DNA of 64,000 nt from assembly GCA_025677825.1 (NCBI GenBank), contig JAIXMO010000067.1:1-64000 (forward strand), written 5' to 3'. This DNA comes from Helicostylum pulchrum (lineage: Eukaryota; Mucoromycota; Mucoromycetes; Mucorales; Mucoraceae). The translations under genes were made by a program, and so were the position numbers. How positions within the stretch are numbered: the first letter of the stretch is position 1; every line of letters begins with the position of its first letter. Shown here one piece after another: positions 45,162 to 54,347 of this stretch. The notes under the pieces were generated by a model. It saw only the letters and a program-made list of their open reading frames with translations. It did not search any database and had not been told where the DNA came from.

Positions 45162-47433
45162 TTAAAATATTTCTACTTTACCCGAAGTATTCAAACCGCA
45201 CAGACGGCGAAGCCAACCTGGTGCGCCACCGCTCGAAAGCGTATACTTGCAGGTGACCAGGGGCAAAGAAAAAAGAACTGTCATTATTGATGGCAAGGTT
45301 TTTGCGTAAAGAGAAAGGTCTTTGTTGAGGATCAACTTGGTCATAGCTGATAGTCCAATTGCGGCGGCCGACGTCACATCTCTGTTACTACAAGCTCTTC
45401 CGCGTCTAAAGGCTAGGCAATCAGGATTTAAACAGCGTGAAGTACTCAATATTGGACGCAAGATACGATTACAGTAGTATATACATAACTGTGAGTCTAT
45501 ATACTCACTTGTAAGTACGGTGGTAGCGTAAGGTTCGCGATTTTTTCTAAGCCAGGTACCCCTTCTTCGGTCATACCCTTTGATGGTACTTCTTACTCCC
45601 GTTCCTTGGACTCTAATGGCCGTTATTAACCTAACACACTTTGAATCTTTCAGCAAAAATTGACCCTCTCTGGATAATAAACGGTCTTTGGCTCTATCGG
45701 TTCTTAACTCCAAAGTCCCCCTCTTTCTATTCAAGTTCTTACTATAGTAAAACGATCGTAACTCTTTTCTTGATTTCATAGAGGACTAAAAAGAATACTT
45801 AATTTTTTATCCGATATCATTTAACGTACATTTAGCTACTTACTACAAAGTAATTCTTTGCTGATATGTTGTTACTTTGTTTAATTTTTAACGACAAAAT
45901 AGACTTTTGACCCTCTGAAACAGCTACTTCTTTACCAATACTTTACAATTACTCATAAGTGCATGTTTATACTCATACAATATTATTACGAACCGTTTGT
46001 ATTTTTTGTTTTTTGGATATTATGTAAATACTTATTTTCAGTTGACAAATGATTTACGTCAGGAGCAGTTATTTTGGAAGGCTTGGATAGTTGTAAATAC
46101 GTAGGTTTTAAATCGGGGACCATGCTAAAAAAATGAAGTATTTAAAATTTTATTTTTTAATTAAGTACTAAACATTATTTACAACTGTTCACCAACGTTA
46201 GCTTGGTTGTATAGATTAATATGAGTTTCAAACATTTGTCTGGACACAGATACAGTAACCGACATTGTTTTTAGTCCATAATCAGTTCCGGTAAATGTAT
46301 TATCTTTAAAACTAGATAACAAATCATGATTTGTAGTTGGAGCCCTATCGTCAATAACTGCTGCAGTGGAAGGCTAAAAAAAAGATTAAATTAAAACACT
46401 TTAGAATAAGATTACTATCTTATACTAACAACATTTCGTATAATGTAAGCTTGACTTTGTTTAGCTTTTAGCTTGGAATTGACATTTTCGAAAGATATAT
46501 ATTCTTTTTACCTCTCATCTTTCTTCTGTTTAATTGCATCAAGAGTTTTTTTCTAGCTTCTTTATCCAACAGAATGCTTCTTTTGTTCTTCATTTCTCTG
46601 ATTTCTTTATCTTTTGCTTCTAGACTAAAGTTCTTTTTCTTTTCCAGCAGCTCTTGATTTAGCATACTTATTTCAGCGTTAAGAACTTCGAGTATTTTCT
46701 TTTCTTCGTCCGTTATCTTTTTAACAGACTGTTTGGAGCTAAGGGGTTTAGTATTAGAAGCAGCAGTCTTTTCCGTATGGGGCCCAAAGGGAACACACGT
46801 TGTCATACCAGACCGTATTATGATTCTGTGTATAAAATTTAGTTTTCTACTTTTGCAAAAGGACTGGATATAATCGAGGTTGAAGATAAAACCAAACACA
46901 TCATTTTCTCTTTTTAGTGCTGTAGGGTTGCTTGTAACTGTTAATCCATCCTTGCATAATATGTTAAAATTGGGTCCTTCGAAATTGCCAAGTAAGGTAA
47001 ACAGCATGGCAGTGTCCAAAGGTAGAGATAAAAGGGATGCTGGACGTGGTCTAGGACACACTTTTTTAACATGTTTCATATAACCAGCCGCTTCAAGTAG
47101 TATATTAGACAAATTAATGAAAGGTATTTGACCTGATAGAGTCCATCGAAACTCATCTGGACAGGAGAAATACGGTTTCAGGAACGAAAATAAAGTACTT
47201 GACTAATTGTGAATAATAATTATAAAAAAAAACCGTAATTGCTTGCTTAGGTTGCTTATTTTTCACCTTAAAGCTCAAATAACGTATATTTTGAAGGTCC
47301 TTGGCAGGAATATCGTGTGCAGTTTGAATTGTTCTAGCTTCAAGTATTTCGGTATCTTGTCACTTTTGACGTTTGGTTCAGGAGACCAGAATTTCTCAAT
47401 TGCTCCATTGGTATAAATAGATGCATTATACAT
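45162..47433 (-). pseudogene. Fanzor/TnpB-like RuvC nuclease gene, disrupted
   Basis: Reading the minus strand, protein-like pieces line up in order. N-terminus 47433-47347 (FWSPEPNVKSDKIPKYL); after a one-base frame change, 47347-47234 (ARTIQTAHDIPAKDLQNIRY). Then 47202-46512 (IPFINLSNILLEAAGYM ... NLDYIQSFCKSRKLNFIHRI, a Lys/Glu coiled region), 46464-46430, 46373-46183 with GTDYGLKTMSVTVSVS (RuvC-I-type Asp), and 46124-45990. Last exon 45785-45162: LELRTDRAKDRLLSREGQF, GYDRRRGTWLR, a ribbon LCIYYC ... CLNPDC and then NRDVTSAAAIGLSAM (RuvC-III-type Asp). This matches my memory of Mucoromycota proteins annotated with Cas12f1-like TNB/OrfB zinc-ribbon domains (Fanzor). The piece between 45990 and 45785 has in-frame stops. 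The gene is broken at least once and probably inactive. Confidence 0.68.
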
Positions 47434-48269
47434 GATAAAAATAAAACCTCTTTAAAATTCTCAGACGTACTCATAATGTTAACAAAATTTAAAAGATTTT
47501 TGTATTATAAGAGTATGTGGATCTAAGTTCAAATTGGTAGTGAAAAATTCATTACCACTAATTTCATGTACATATTTTTCATTTCTTAAAATATTTCTCT
47601 TTTATCTAAAGTAGCACTTATATACTGTTTTGTAAGTTGAGATACTAAGGCTCGATGTCTTTAATATGATTATTAACTTGATTATATCACCTATACGAAT
47701 CATTAGTTAAAGAAGCGCGTCTATTCATACCCAATACACAATCGAAAGGCTTCAAAATCTCAAAATTAAAAACTGGTCTGAGGAAGGAGATACTGTGACA
47801 CTTTTTCATCTATCCGAAGGGCAATCTAAACTATATTCAAACAAATTATCCAAATCAAGTTTTTTTTTTTCCCTTCTTAAATTCAAAAGAACACACACGA
47901 GTTCAACTGAAAGAACTATAAAAAGTTCTCAAAGAGAAAATTATGTAAAAAATTTGATCACGTCCCGTCTTCTCGGGAATTCTTTTAAAAAAAATATTTA
48001 GCATTCAAGATTACACAAGAATTTACGTATATATTTTTGTGAAACTTTACCTTTGCACTAAATCATGCATGTAGCGTGGTAACATACCTAACTTTAACAA
48101 GAGTCTATCTCACGCAACACACACACAAATATAAGATTTTTTTTTACAAAAGGTTAAGAGTGGCCTTTATTATTAAGCGAATAGTATACATGAAAAGGAA
48201 TGATTTACAAAAAAAGGGGGAGGGGGGGGGATAAGATGAGCCAAGTTTTTTTTTAAAAAAAACAAAAAC
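47434..48269. other. Spacer with a coding-like patch
   Basis: Between 47711 and 47858 a plus-strand frame of about 49 codons (for example RLQNLKIKNWSEEGDTVTLF) looks protein-like, but has no start and is preceded by a stop. The rest is AT-rich. I cannot join it to any gene. Confidence 0.35.
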
Positions 48270-49379
48270 TTACTCTGCTTCGAGAGGAACGACTTGCTCA
48301 CCAGAATACTCATAATTATAATCACCCTTAGCAAAAGGCATTTTCCAACCAGATTCACTTTGGTTGACCATAAACCAAAGACGTAACAAATGACGGGTTT
48401 GTCCGGGACGATCAATATACGCGGTACGAGCATGCAAGATTTGATAGTTTTGTACAAACTGGATATCACCAGTCTGCAATTTCATATTGAGAGCTTCGCG
48501 TTCACACAGGTCTTGAATATAACGCATGGCCTCGAACTTCTCTTCTTCGATAGTGATATCAGCAAACCGAGTCATGGTTTCAAAGAAATGGGGACCCCAA
48601 AAAGTGAATAACTTTTGATCAAAGTAAACTAAAGGAGATGCCTTCATGTAAGGCAAATCGTTAGGTCCGTGCTCGCCTTTACGATCCCATAACCAAGCTT
48701 CCTTCATCAGCTCAACAATATCAGGGCGAAGTTCACGAAGACGGTTGTAGACGGTATGAGAAGAAATGACAGCGCTTAATCCACCATCTTGACCTTCGTT
48801 CAAGCAAAGCAAAGCAACAACGTCAGTACCATCGACGTGGAAAGGTTGAGCCTTACGTGTAGCATAGATACGTGTGGTGGGATCGTCTACCTTATAAACA
48901 GCCTTGGTGGTGGACCCTTCGGTCAAATCCTTGACATGACCCAAAACATGACCCTTACCATTTTGTGGTTTACGTGTACCAATGTACGTGCCAATACCCA
49001 TAAAGACCACGGCCTGTTCCTTACGCTCATAGTTATCAATGGGGAACCCACGAACCAATCCAAATCCTAATCCATGGAACAGGTTTTCGCGTTGCTTGAG
49101 GAGAACGTGTTGAAATGTGGTGAGTGGGAAATTGGCTTGGCTGATGTCTCCCAAGGGTAAATCAAGAGAAACAAAGTGCTTGACGGCTTGATCAATATCA
49201 GCAATGTCTTGTTCGGTAACATGATAGATCCATCTTTCGGGGTGGGATTCCATGTCCTTACCGTCCCAAGCGGATGGCCCCGTAATACGTTCGGGAAACT
49301 CTACTTTGGTAGTTTGGTTATCAGAATTAACATTAAAGCCGCGCCAGTTTTTTTCTTGTACGGGTTCAGAGGTAAGCAT
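48270..49379 (-). CDS. TauD/TfdA-family 2-oxoglutarate Fe(II) dioxygenase
   Basis: A single exon of 369 residues, unusual in this intron-rich window. The family oxidises small substrates with O2 and 2-oxoglutarate. Visible: the iron-binding FHVDGTD (His181, Asp183), the distal His in NYQILHARTAY (His316), and the 2-oxoglutarate-binding RHLLRLW (Arg329/Arg333). Upstream blocks GLGFGLVRGFPIDNY and VFMGIGTYIGTRKPQN also fit TauD-like folds. There is no targeting signal, so a cytosolic enzyme is likely. Substrate cannot be read from the sequence. The gene is isolated: remnants on one side and almost 3 kb without genes on the other. Lack of introns leaves bacterial origin or retrocopying open. Confidence 0.9.
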   Translation of the reverse strand: MLTSEPVQEKNWRGFNVNSDNQTTKVEFPERITGPSAWDGKDMESHPERWIYHVTEQDIADIDQAVKHFVSLDLPLGDISQANFPLTTFQHVLLKQRENLFHGLGFGLVRGFPIDNYERKEQAVVFMGIGTYIGTRKPQNGKGHVLGHVKDLTEGSTTKAVYKVDDPTTRIYATRKAQPFHVDGTDVVALLCLNEGQDGGLSAVISSHTVYNRLRELRPDIVELMKEAWLWDRKGEHGPNDLPYMKASPLVYFDQKLFTFWGPHFFETMTRFADITIEEEKFEAMRYIQDLCEREALNMKLQTGDIQFVQNYQILHARTAYIDRPGQTRHLLRLWFMVNQSESGWKMPFAKGDYNYEYSGEQVVPLEAE

Positions 49380-49856
49380 TATTTATTTATTTTTTTAAAA
49401 AAAGCGTTGTAATTTAGGAAGAAAAGAAAGGGAAAACTGGAAATTTTTAAAGATCTTATTTATACACAATGGCCGGGTCCAATGACTGTATTGCGTGATC
49501 AAAATATTGCAACATATTTAAACGAAAACCTTGAATATATTTTAGCTAAAAAAAATTGCGCGATGCGCTTGGTTTAAAAAAAACATTTGCCCTATTGGTT
49601 TTCACACATTGGTGTGTAAGGCCGTACAAAAAGAACTTATCGAATTTCCCATCACTGTAAAAAAAAAAAGTGAGATTGTAATCTGAGATTCTTATTTGTT
49701 TTGGTAAAAACAAATACTCGAAATGTATATTTAGTCCCTGAATGTACATTTAAAAACACAGTATAAAATACATTTTTATCACAGGATATATATATATATA
49801 TATATTTCTGTGTGAAAACTTTTGTATTTTAAATAGTATTACGCCATCTAGAGAAG

Positions 49857-49927
49857 ATGATTTATTCGTATTTCACTTGCGCGACATAGAAAATGATTAC
49901 TCGTATTGCACTTGCGCAACATAGAGT
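49857..49927. repeat. Imperfect tandem repeat, two copies of about 36 bases
   Basis: Both copies share CTTGCGC and ACATAGA around a TTCGTATT/CTCGTATT core. A third partial TTGCGCGA follows at 49928. Confidence 0.75.
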
Positions 49928-50957
49928 TGCGCGATTTCACTACACGCACACTATAAAAAAAATAAGGTTCCTGCCTTCCATTTTTTATTTTTGGTACACC
50001 GACTAAATATTTCAAAAAATACAACTTTTTTACTCCTGTCTAAAAAAAAATTGACTCTAAAAGTATTGACCTGCATAGTAGTAAAGGAGGTATAAACGTA
50101 TATATTTTCATTTATTTAATATGATAATTAGCTTGTAATATATTTAGCTCCCAAAAAAAAAAGTAATTTCGTGGTATCTTTTTTTTTATTATCTGTAAGT
50201 TTTTATTATCTAAAGTACTGGTGTTCTTAAGGAAGTAAAAAAAAGATATATGCAGTGGAGGTCTTTTTGCTACTGGTATAGATGACCTATAGCCAGGATA
50301 CGCTATCTTATATATGAAAGCAACTATCTTAAAACGGGTATGAACATTTTATAGATTTGATAGACAATGACCTTTTTTTATTTATTCACACTGTTTATAA
50401 TACTATATCAGGATTATTATGCGGTGTGTGTGTAATGAACTCGGGTATCTATCAGGCTCAAGACTATTGATCTACCGGAATATATGCATCTGCATTGTGT
50501 GCGAATTATTACTAATGATTTTGTGCGTAGGGCGCGATAACATGACATAAACTGCTGATTTAATAACAATAAGAAAAATATATATCATTAATATATCATG
50601 TTGCTGTTTATAAATAAAGGGTATTTTTAGAGTTATTGTATATTCTTCGTATTGATAGTCTAGGTAAAACACAACACGCTCTCTCTCTAAATGCGTTTTT
50701 TTTTTGAGAAAAAAAAAGCGTATTTAGCTACAATCAAACTTGCCAGATGTACGACACTCAAATTGCTAGTAGCCTATTATGGGGACCCCTCCCCCCTCTT
50801 CCAGTATATATATATTTTTTACCTCTGTTATGCGTTCCGAATCTTTTGCTGTCAAAGAAATTCTTTTGAAAGATATAACTGGTTACAGATGCTGACACGA
50901 TTAAATCGGGAATACATCAATACTCTAAAATCATGTGTCAGAAAACTTCATTCTGTT

Positions 50958-50987
50958 AACTATGGCGCAATTTCTTTCGCCATAGTT
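50958..50987. repeat. Perfect 10-bp inverted repeat with 10-base loop
   Basis: AACTATGGCG, loop CAATTTCTTT, CGCCATAGTT. Stable stem for such an AT-rich region. Confidence 0.85.
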
Positions 50988-52084
50988 GTTGGAAATAACG
51001 ATAAAATTTAGTTGCTTTAAAAGTAAAGTTTATATATTCGTTACACCGGCTGTATTGGGCTCTGTTTTATCAACTGATAGCACTCTTTTTTTTTTCTCTC
51101 TCAAGGCTTTTCTTTCTTTTTTCTTCTTTTTTTTTAAAAAAAGAAATCTATTGTCTCCAAGTCTATAGGGTAACTGCAATTATTCAAACAAACTAAACTG
51201 GGCTTTGTTTAAATGACTTCTAAGGGGTTTTAAGATGAAGAGTATCAAGTAGCTGATAAATATATTTTTGGAATATATATGCTTTCATTTTTATACTTGG
51301 ACGTTTTTTTTTGCAAATCACTTGGGCTTAATTACCTTTCTCGAACTTACTAGAAGTGTAGGGAAGCAACCGGAGATTGCTTCAGATAATTTATTTACGA
51401 ACTTTATTAGAAGTGAGAAATGAGTGGTAAACTGTCCTACGACAACTGCGCTATTTAAATTAAGTAGCGTTTTTATTGTAGACGACACTACAATAGTTTC
51501 ATTATGTTAAATCGTAGCATTCGTATCATAAAAGCAGGGTGTCTCTCTAAAATTTTGAGGCATTATACTAAGAGACCTGGGGTTGAAAATACTGCATGAT
51601 TCAAGGTAATTATAATTGAATCATTTGATGACGCAGAAAGAGTAACAAAGAATAATGATCAAAAAAAGTGTTTTGGGGGGGGTTACCACTACAAAAGGAT
51701 ATTATGCGGGGAAAAAAAGAAAAAAAAGATTACTTTGTAGAACAGTTTTTTTATTTTATTTTGTCCTACTAAAAATGCTACCAGCATCTCTTTTGTCCAA
51801 TTGACATAGGAAAAAAAAAGGTGCTGTAACATGGTGTAACTCTTGGTGAAACGTATTGCTGTCACCTCGATTTAGTTTATAGGCACGTGGATCAAGGAAT
51901 ATCAAATGATTGTAAGTTTTTTTTTTTCAAGGGCTACTTTTTTTTTTTGAGCAGTTGTCGTAGTTTAAAACGGTTCTGGACCTTTTTTTGCCCCCTCTCT
52001 GCGAAAAAAAGGATCGGGTACTTTTTTGGCTGTTAAGGGGATTTTAGGTGCGAATATATAAAAATAGTGCGAGTGTGAAATTAT

Positions 52085-52118
52085 GGTGGTGGTGGTGGTC
52101 GGTGGTGGTGATGGGGGG
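52085..52118 (+). repeat. GGT-rich microsatellite
   Basis: About eight GGT units with one GTC and one GAT interruption and a closing G6 run, 150-190 bases before the small gene at 52273. Confidence 0.8.
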
Positions 52119-52174
52119 CTAAGAGAGAGAGATGTGGGTGTGGGTGGATGTAGGTTTTAGCAAGTGTGTGTCTC

Positions 52175-52181
52175 TATAAAA
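52175..52181 (+). promoter_or_regulatory. TATA box of the small gene at 52273
   Basis: TATAAAA, 98 bases before the ATG, followed by a CT-rich leader of about 80 bases, the leader style of other genes here. Confidence 0.45.
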
Positions 52182-52272
52182 CTGTTTCTTTTTTATCTTT
52201 CTCTCTTTTTCTCTCTTTATTTTTTTTCTATCTTTTGCTCTCTTTTTTATTCGCATACATTCATTCATTATC

Positions 52273-52530
52273 ATGTCACAACCACAAAATACACTTCCTA
52301 CATTTGTCAAGCAGCTTTTATTACTTGTATTACCTAAATCACAGCCTCCACAACAAACTACAACTGCTGCTGCTATCAGTCCATTCGAAAAAATGTATTT
52401 TTCATTTCCAGCGCTTGAAGAAGACGTTATTGACACTTCTTGTGCTCAACATCATAATCGTCGCCATCATTCTCATCATGGACACGAAAGGAACAACAAT
52501 GTAAAATCAAATAATAGCATTATATGTTAA
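52273..52530 (+). CDS. Small His/Pro-rich protein, uncharacterised
   Basis: One exon, 85 residues: MSQPQNTLPTFVKQLLLLVL, then PPQQTTTAAA, a central SPFEKMYFSFPALEEDVID, a His-rich patch HHNRRHHSHHGH and a short tail ending SIIC. There is no clear domain. The leucine-rich stretch near residues 13-20 is too short for a membrane span. The TATA box and CT-rich leader support transcription. The overlapping frame on the same strand is low-complexity translation of that leader and is rejected. It could be a gene, or the first exon of one that is spliced further; I see no good continuation. Confidence 0.45.
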   Translation: MSQPQNTLPTFVKQLLLLVLPKSQPPQQTTTAAAISPFEKMYFSFPALEEDVIDTSCAQHHNRRHHSHHGHERNNNVKSNNSIIC

Positions 52531-52910
52531 CAAGGCGCAAAAGTTATTATTATTTTTACTACTTTCCTTTATTGTATAGTGTTTCCTTTTCTTCCTTTTT
52601 GTACAGCATCATTTTTTTTTTTGTCCCTTCTATTTATTCTTACCTTTTAATCCTTTTTTTAACCCCTCTCCTCCCCCACCACCCCTTCCATATACACAAC
52701 TAGCATTTCATAAAGCCTCTTTATATAAATATATATTTTATATAAATAATATATCATTACACAACTATAATAATAAAATAATGCAATTGTTGCTTCCATT
52801 TTATACCATATTTATTTTGTGACGCCGCCTAATTCCTTTTAGTTCAAATAATCTTTTAAAACAAAAAAGTTTTTTTCTTTTTTTTACTGTTTAAAAAATA
52901 AAAAATAAAA
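52531..52910. other. Spacer, 380 bases
   Basis: CT-rich then AT-rich; promoter and A-rich leader of the first Ayr1-like gene. Confidence 0.5.
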
Positions 52911-54347
52911 ATGACCCAAGTTGTTCTTATCACTGGTTGTTCTAAAGGTGGTATTGGTACGTCTAAACCAAGAAACAATAATAAACGGAAGAAAACAAGC
53001 TTAATAGTACTATTATTATTTTAGGTTATGCACTTGCAAAACAATTTGCACAGGAAAAAAATTTAGTTTTTGCTACCACCCGTAACTTGGACGCTTTAGA
53101 AGGTTTAGAAGGTATTTTAATTATAAAATTATGATTCATGCAATCACATATGCCTAATAAAAATAAAAAAATAAAAAGAATATGGTTGTGAAAAGGAAGA
53201 ACTAGATATCAACAGTCAAGCATCTATTGATTCAGTAGTTCAAGTAAATAACCACTTATTATAAATGATGACTCATGTCTAATATTTTGTAAATAGAAAA
53301 TTATTGATAGAGTTGGTCATATTGGTAAAAAAAAAAAAATATATATATATATATATATAAGGGTTACTCAGAAAAACTAAAACTAAAAATAATTACATGT
53401 GTATTATTTTTGTTAGATGTTTTAATCAATAATGCGGGAGCTCCGTAAGATTTTATTTATATATTCATACATAAGATACTTACTTATACAAAACTTAATA
53501 GAGCTGTAGGAGCAATGATGGATATTGATTTAGAGACTGCACAACGATGTGTAAATACCAACGTATTTGGTACACTTAAAGTAACCAGAGCAGTAGCTAA
53601 ACATATGGCAAAAAGAGGAAAAGGAAAAATTGTAAATATCGGCTCTGTTGTAGGGTATACCAGTACACCTTGGGCAGGTACGAAATAACTGAACATTACT
53701 ACAAACAAAAACTTTTTTTAACTTATTATTACTCCAGGTATTTATGCTTTATCTAAGGCAGCTGTGCATTCAATGTCAGATACATTACGTATTGAATTAA
53801 AGCCGTTTGGTATTCAAGTTGTTGTTGTAGCCCCAGGTAAAAGTTTTTATTTTATTTTATTTTTACAGTATATTAAAAAATACTCTTTCTCTCTCTCTGT
53901 ATAGGCGCCATTACATCTAATTTTGGTAATGCTGGTGCTAAATTAGTCTCTGTCCCTGAAGGTAGTTAAAAAAGCCTCCTCCCCTTTTTCTGCTTTATTC
54001 TATATATTAACAGCATATATACCAGATTCCCTATACATTTCTGTAGCCAAGTTTATTATTGCTCGTGCAACAGCGTCTCAAGGTAAATATATATATATAT
54101 ATATATATACTAATGTCTCCTTTTTATAACTAATGCAAAAATAGGTCCTGGGTCAACACCTACCGATGTATTTGCCACGCACGTCACCAAGAAAGTGCTT
54201 AAACCTGTTTCTCCAAATTATATTACATTTGGTGCTACCAGTTGGATCTTTGTAGTCTTTTACTATCTTCCTTCATTCATAAGAGATTTCTTTCTTTACA
54301 AAAGATTTGGTTTAAATCATATCAAAACCAATAAACAACAAGATTAA
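52911..54347 (+). CDS. AYR1: Ayr1-like short-chain dehydrogenase, copy 1
   Basis: Ten exons (52911-52956, 53025-53111, 53179-53243, 53297-53324, 53417-53444, 53502-53677, 53738-53836, 53905-53961, 54026-54082, 54145-54347) give 281 residues. Yeast Ayr1 reduces 1-acyl-dihydroxyacetone phosphate with NADPH for phosphatidic-acid synthesis, on ER and lipid droplets. Visible: TGCSKGGIG (cofactor), DVLINNAGAP, CVNTNVFGTL, KIVNIGSVVGY (catalytic Ser), YALSK (Tyr146, Lys150) and GIQVVVVAPGAI. The C-terminal half is rich in aromatic hydrophobics (SWIFVVFYYLPSFIRDF), fitting membrane or droplet attachment. Two exons are only 28 bases. Substrate is inferred from family. Confidence 0.9.
53339..53359. repeat. 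AT microsatellite in an intron
   Basis: About ten AT units directly after an A13 run in intron 4 of the first Ayr1-like gene. Confidence 0.85.

Larger units (their letters stand above)
49380..52272. other. Gene-poor region, 2.9 kb
   Basis: No convincing gene in either strand. It contains an AT microsatellite (49788-49805), an imperfect 36-base tandem repeat (49857-49927), a perfect 10-bp hairpin (50958-50987), several poly-A/T tracts and, near the right end, a GGT-rich patch (52085-52118) and CT-rich leader for the small gene at 52273. Confidence 0.5.

Noticed and set aside
45162..45779. Reading the 205-codon minus frame as a complete gene
   Set aside because: It starts in mid-domain and upstream pieces continue the same family, so it is the last exon of the larger Fanzor-like gene.
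52166..52504. 112-codon frame rich in Ser/Leu/Phe
   Set aside because: Mostly translation of the CT-rich leader; the overlapping 85-codon frame has better composition and position.
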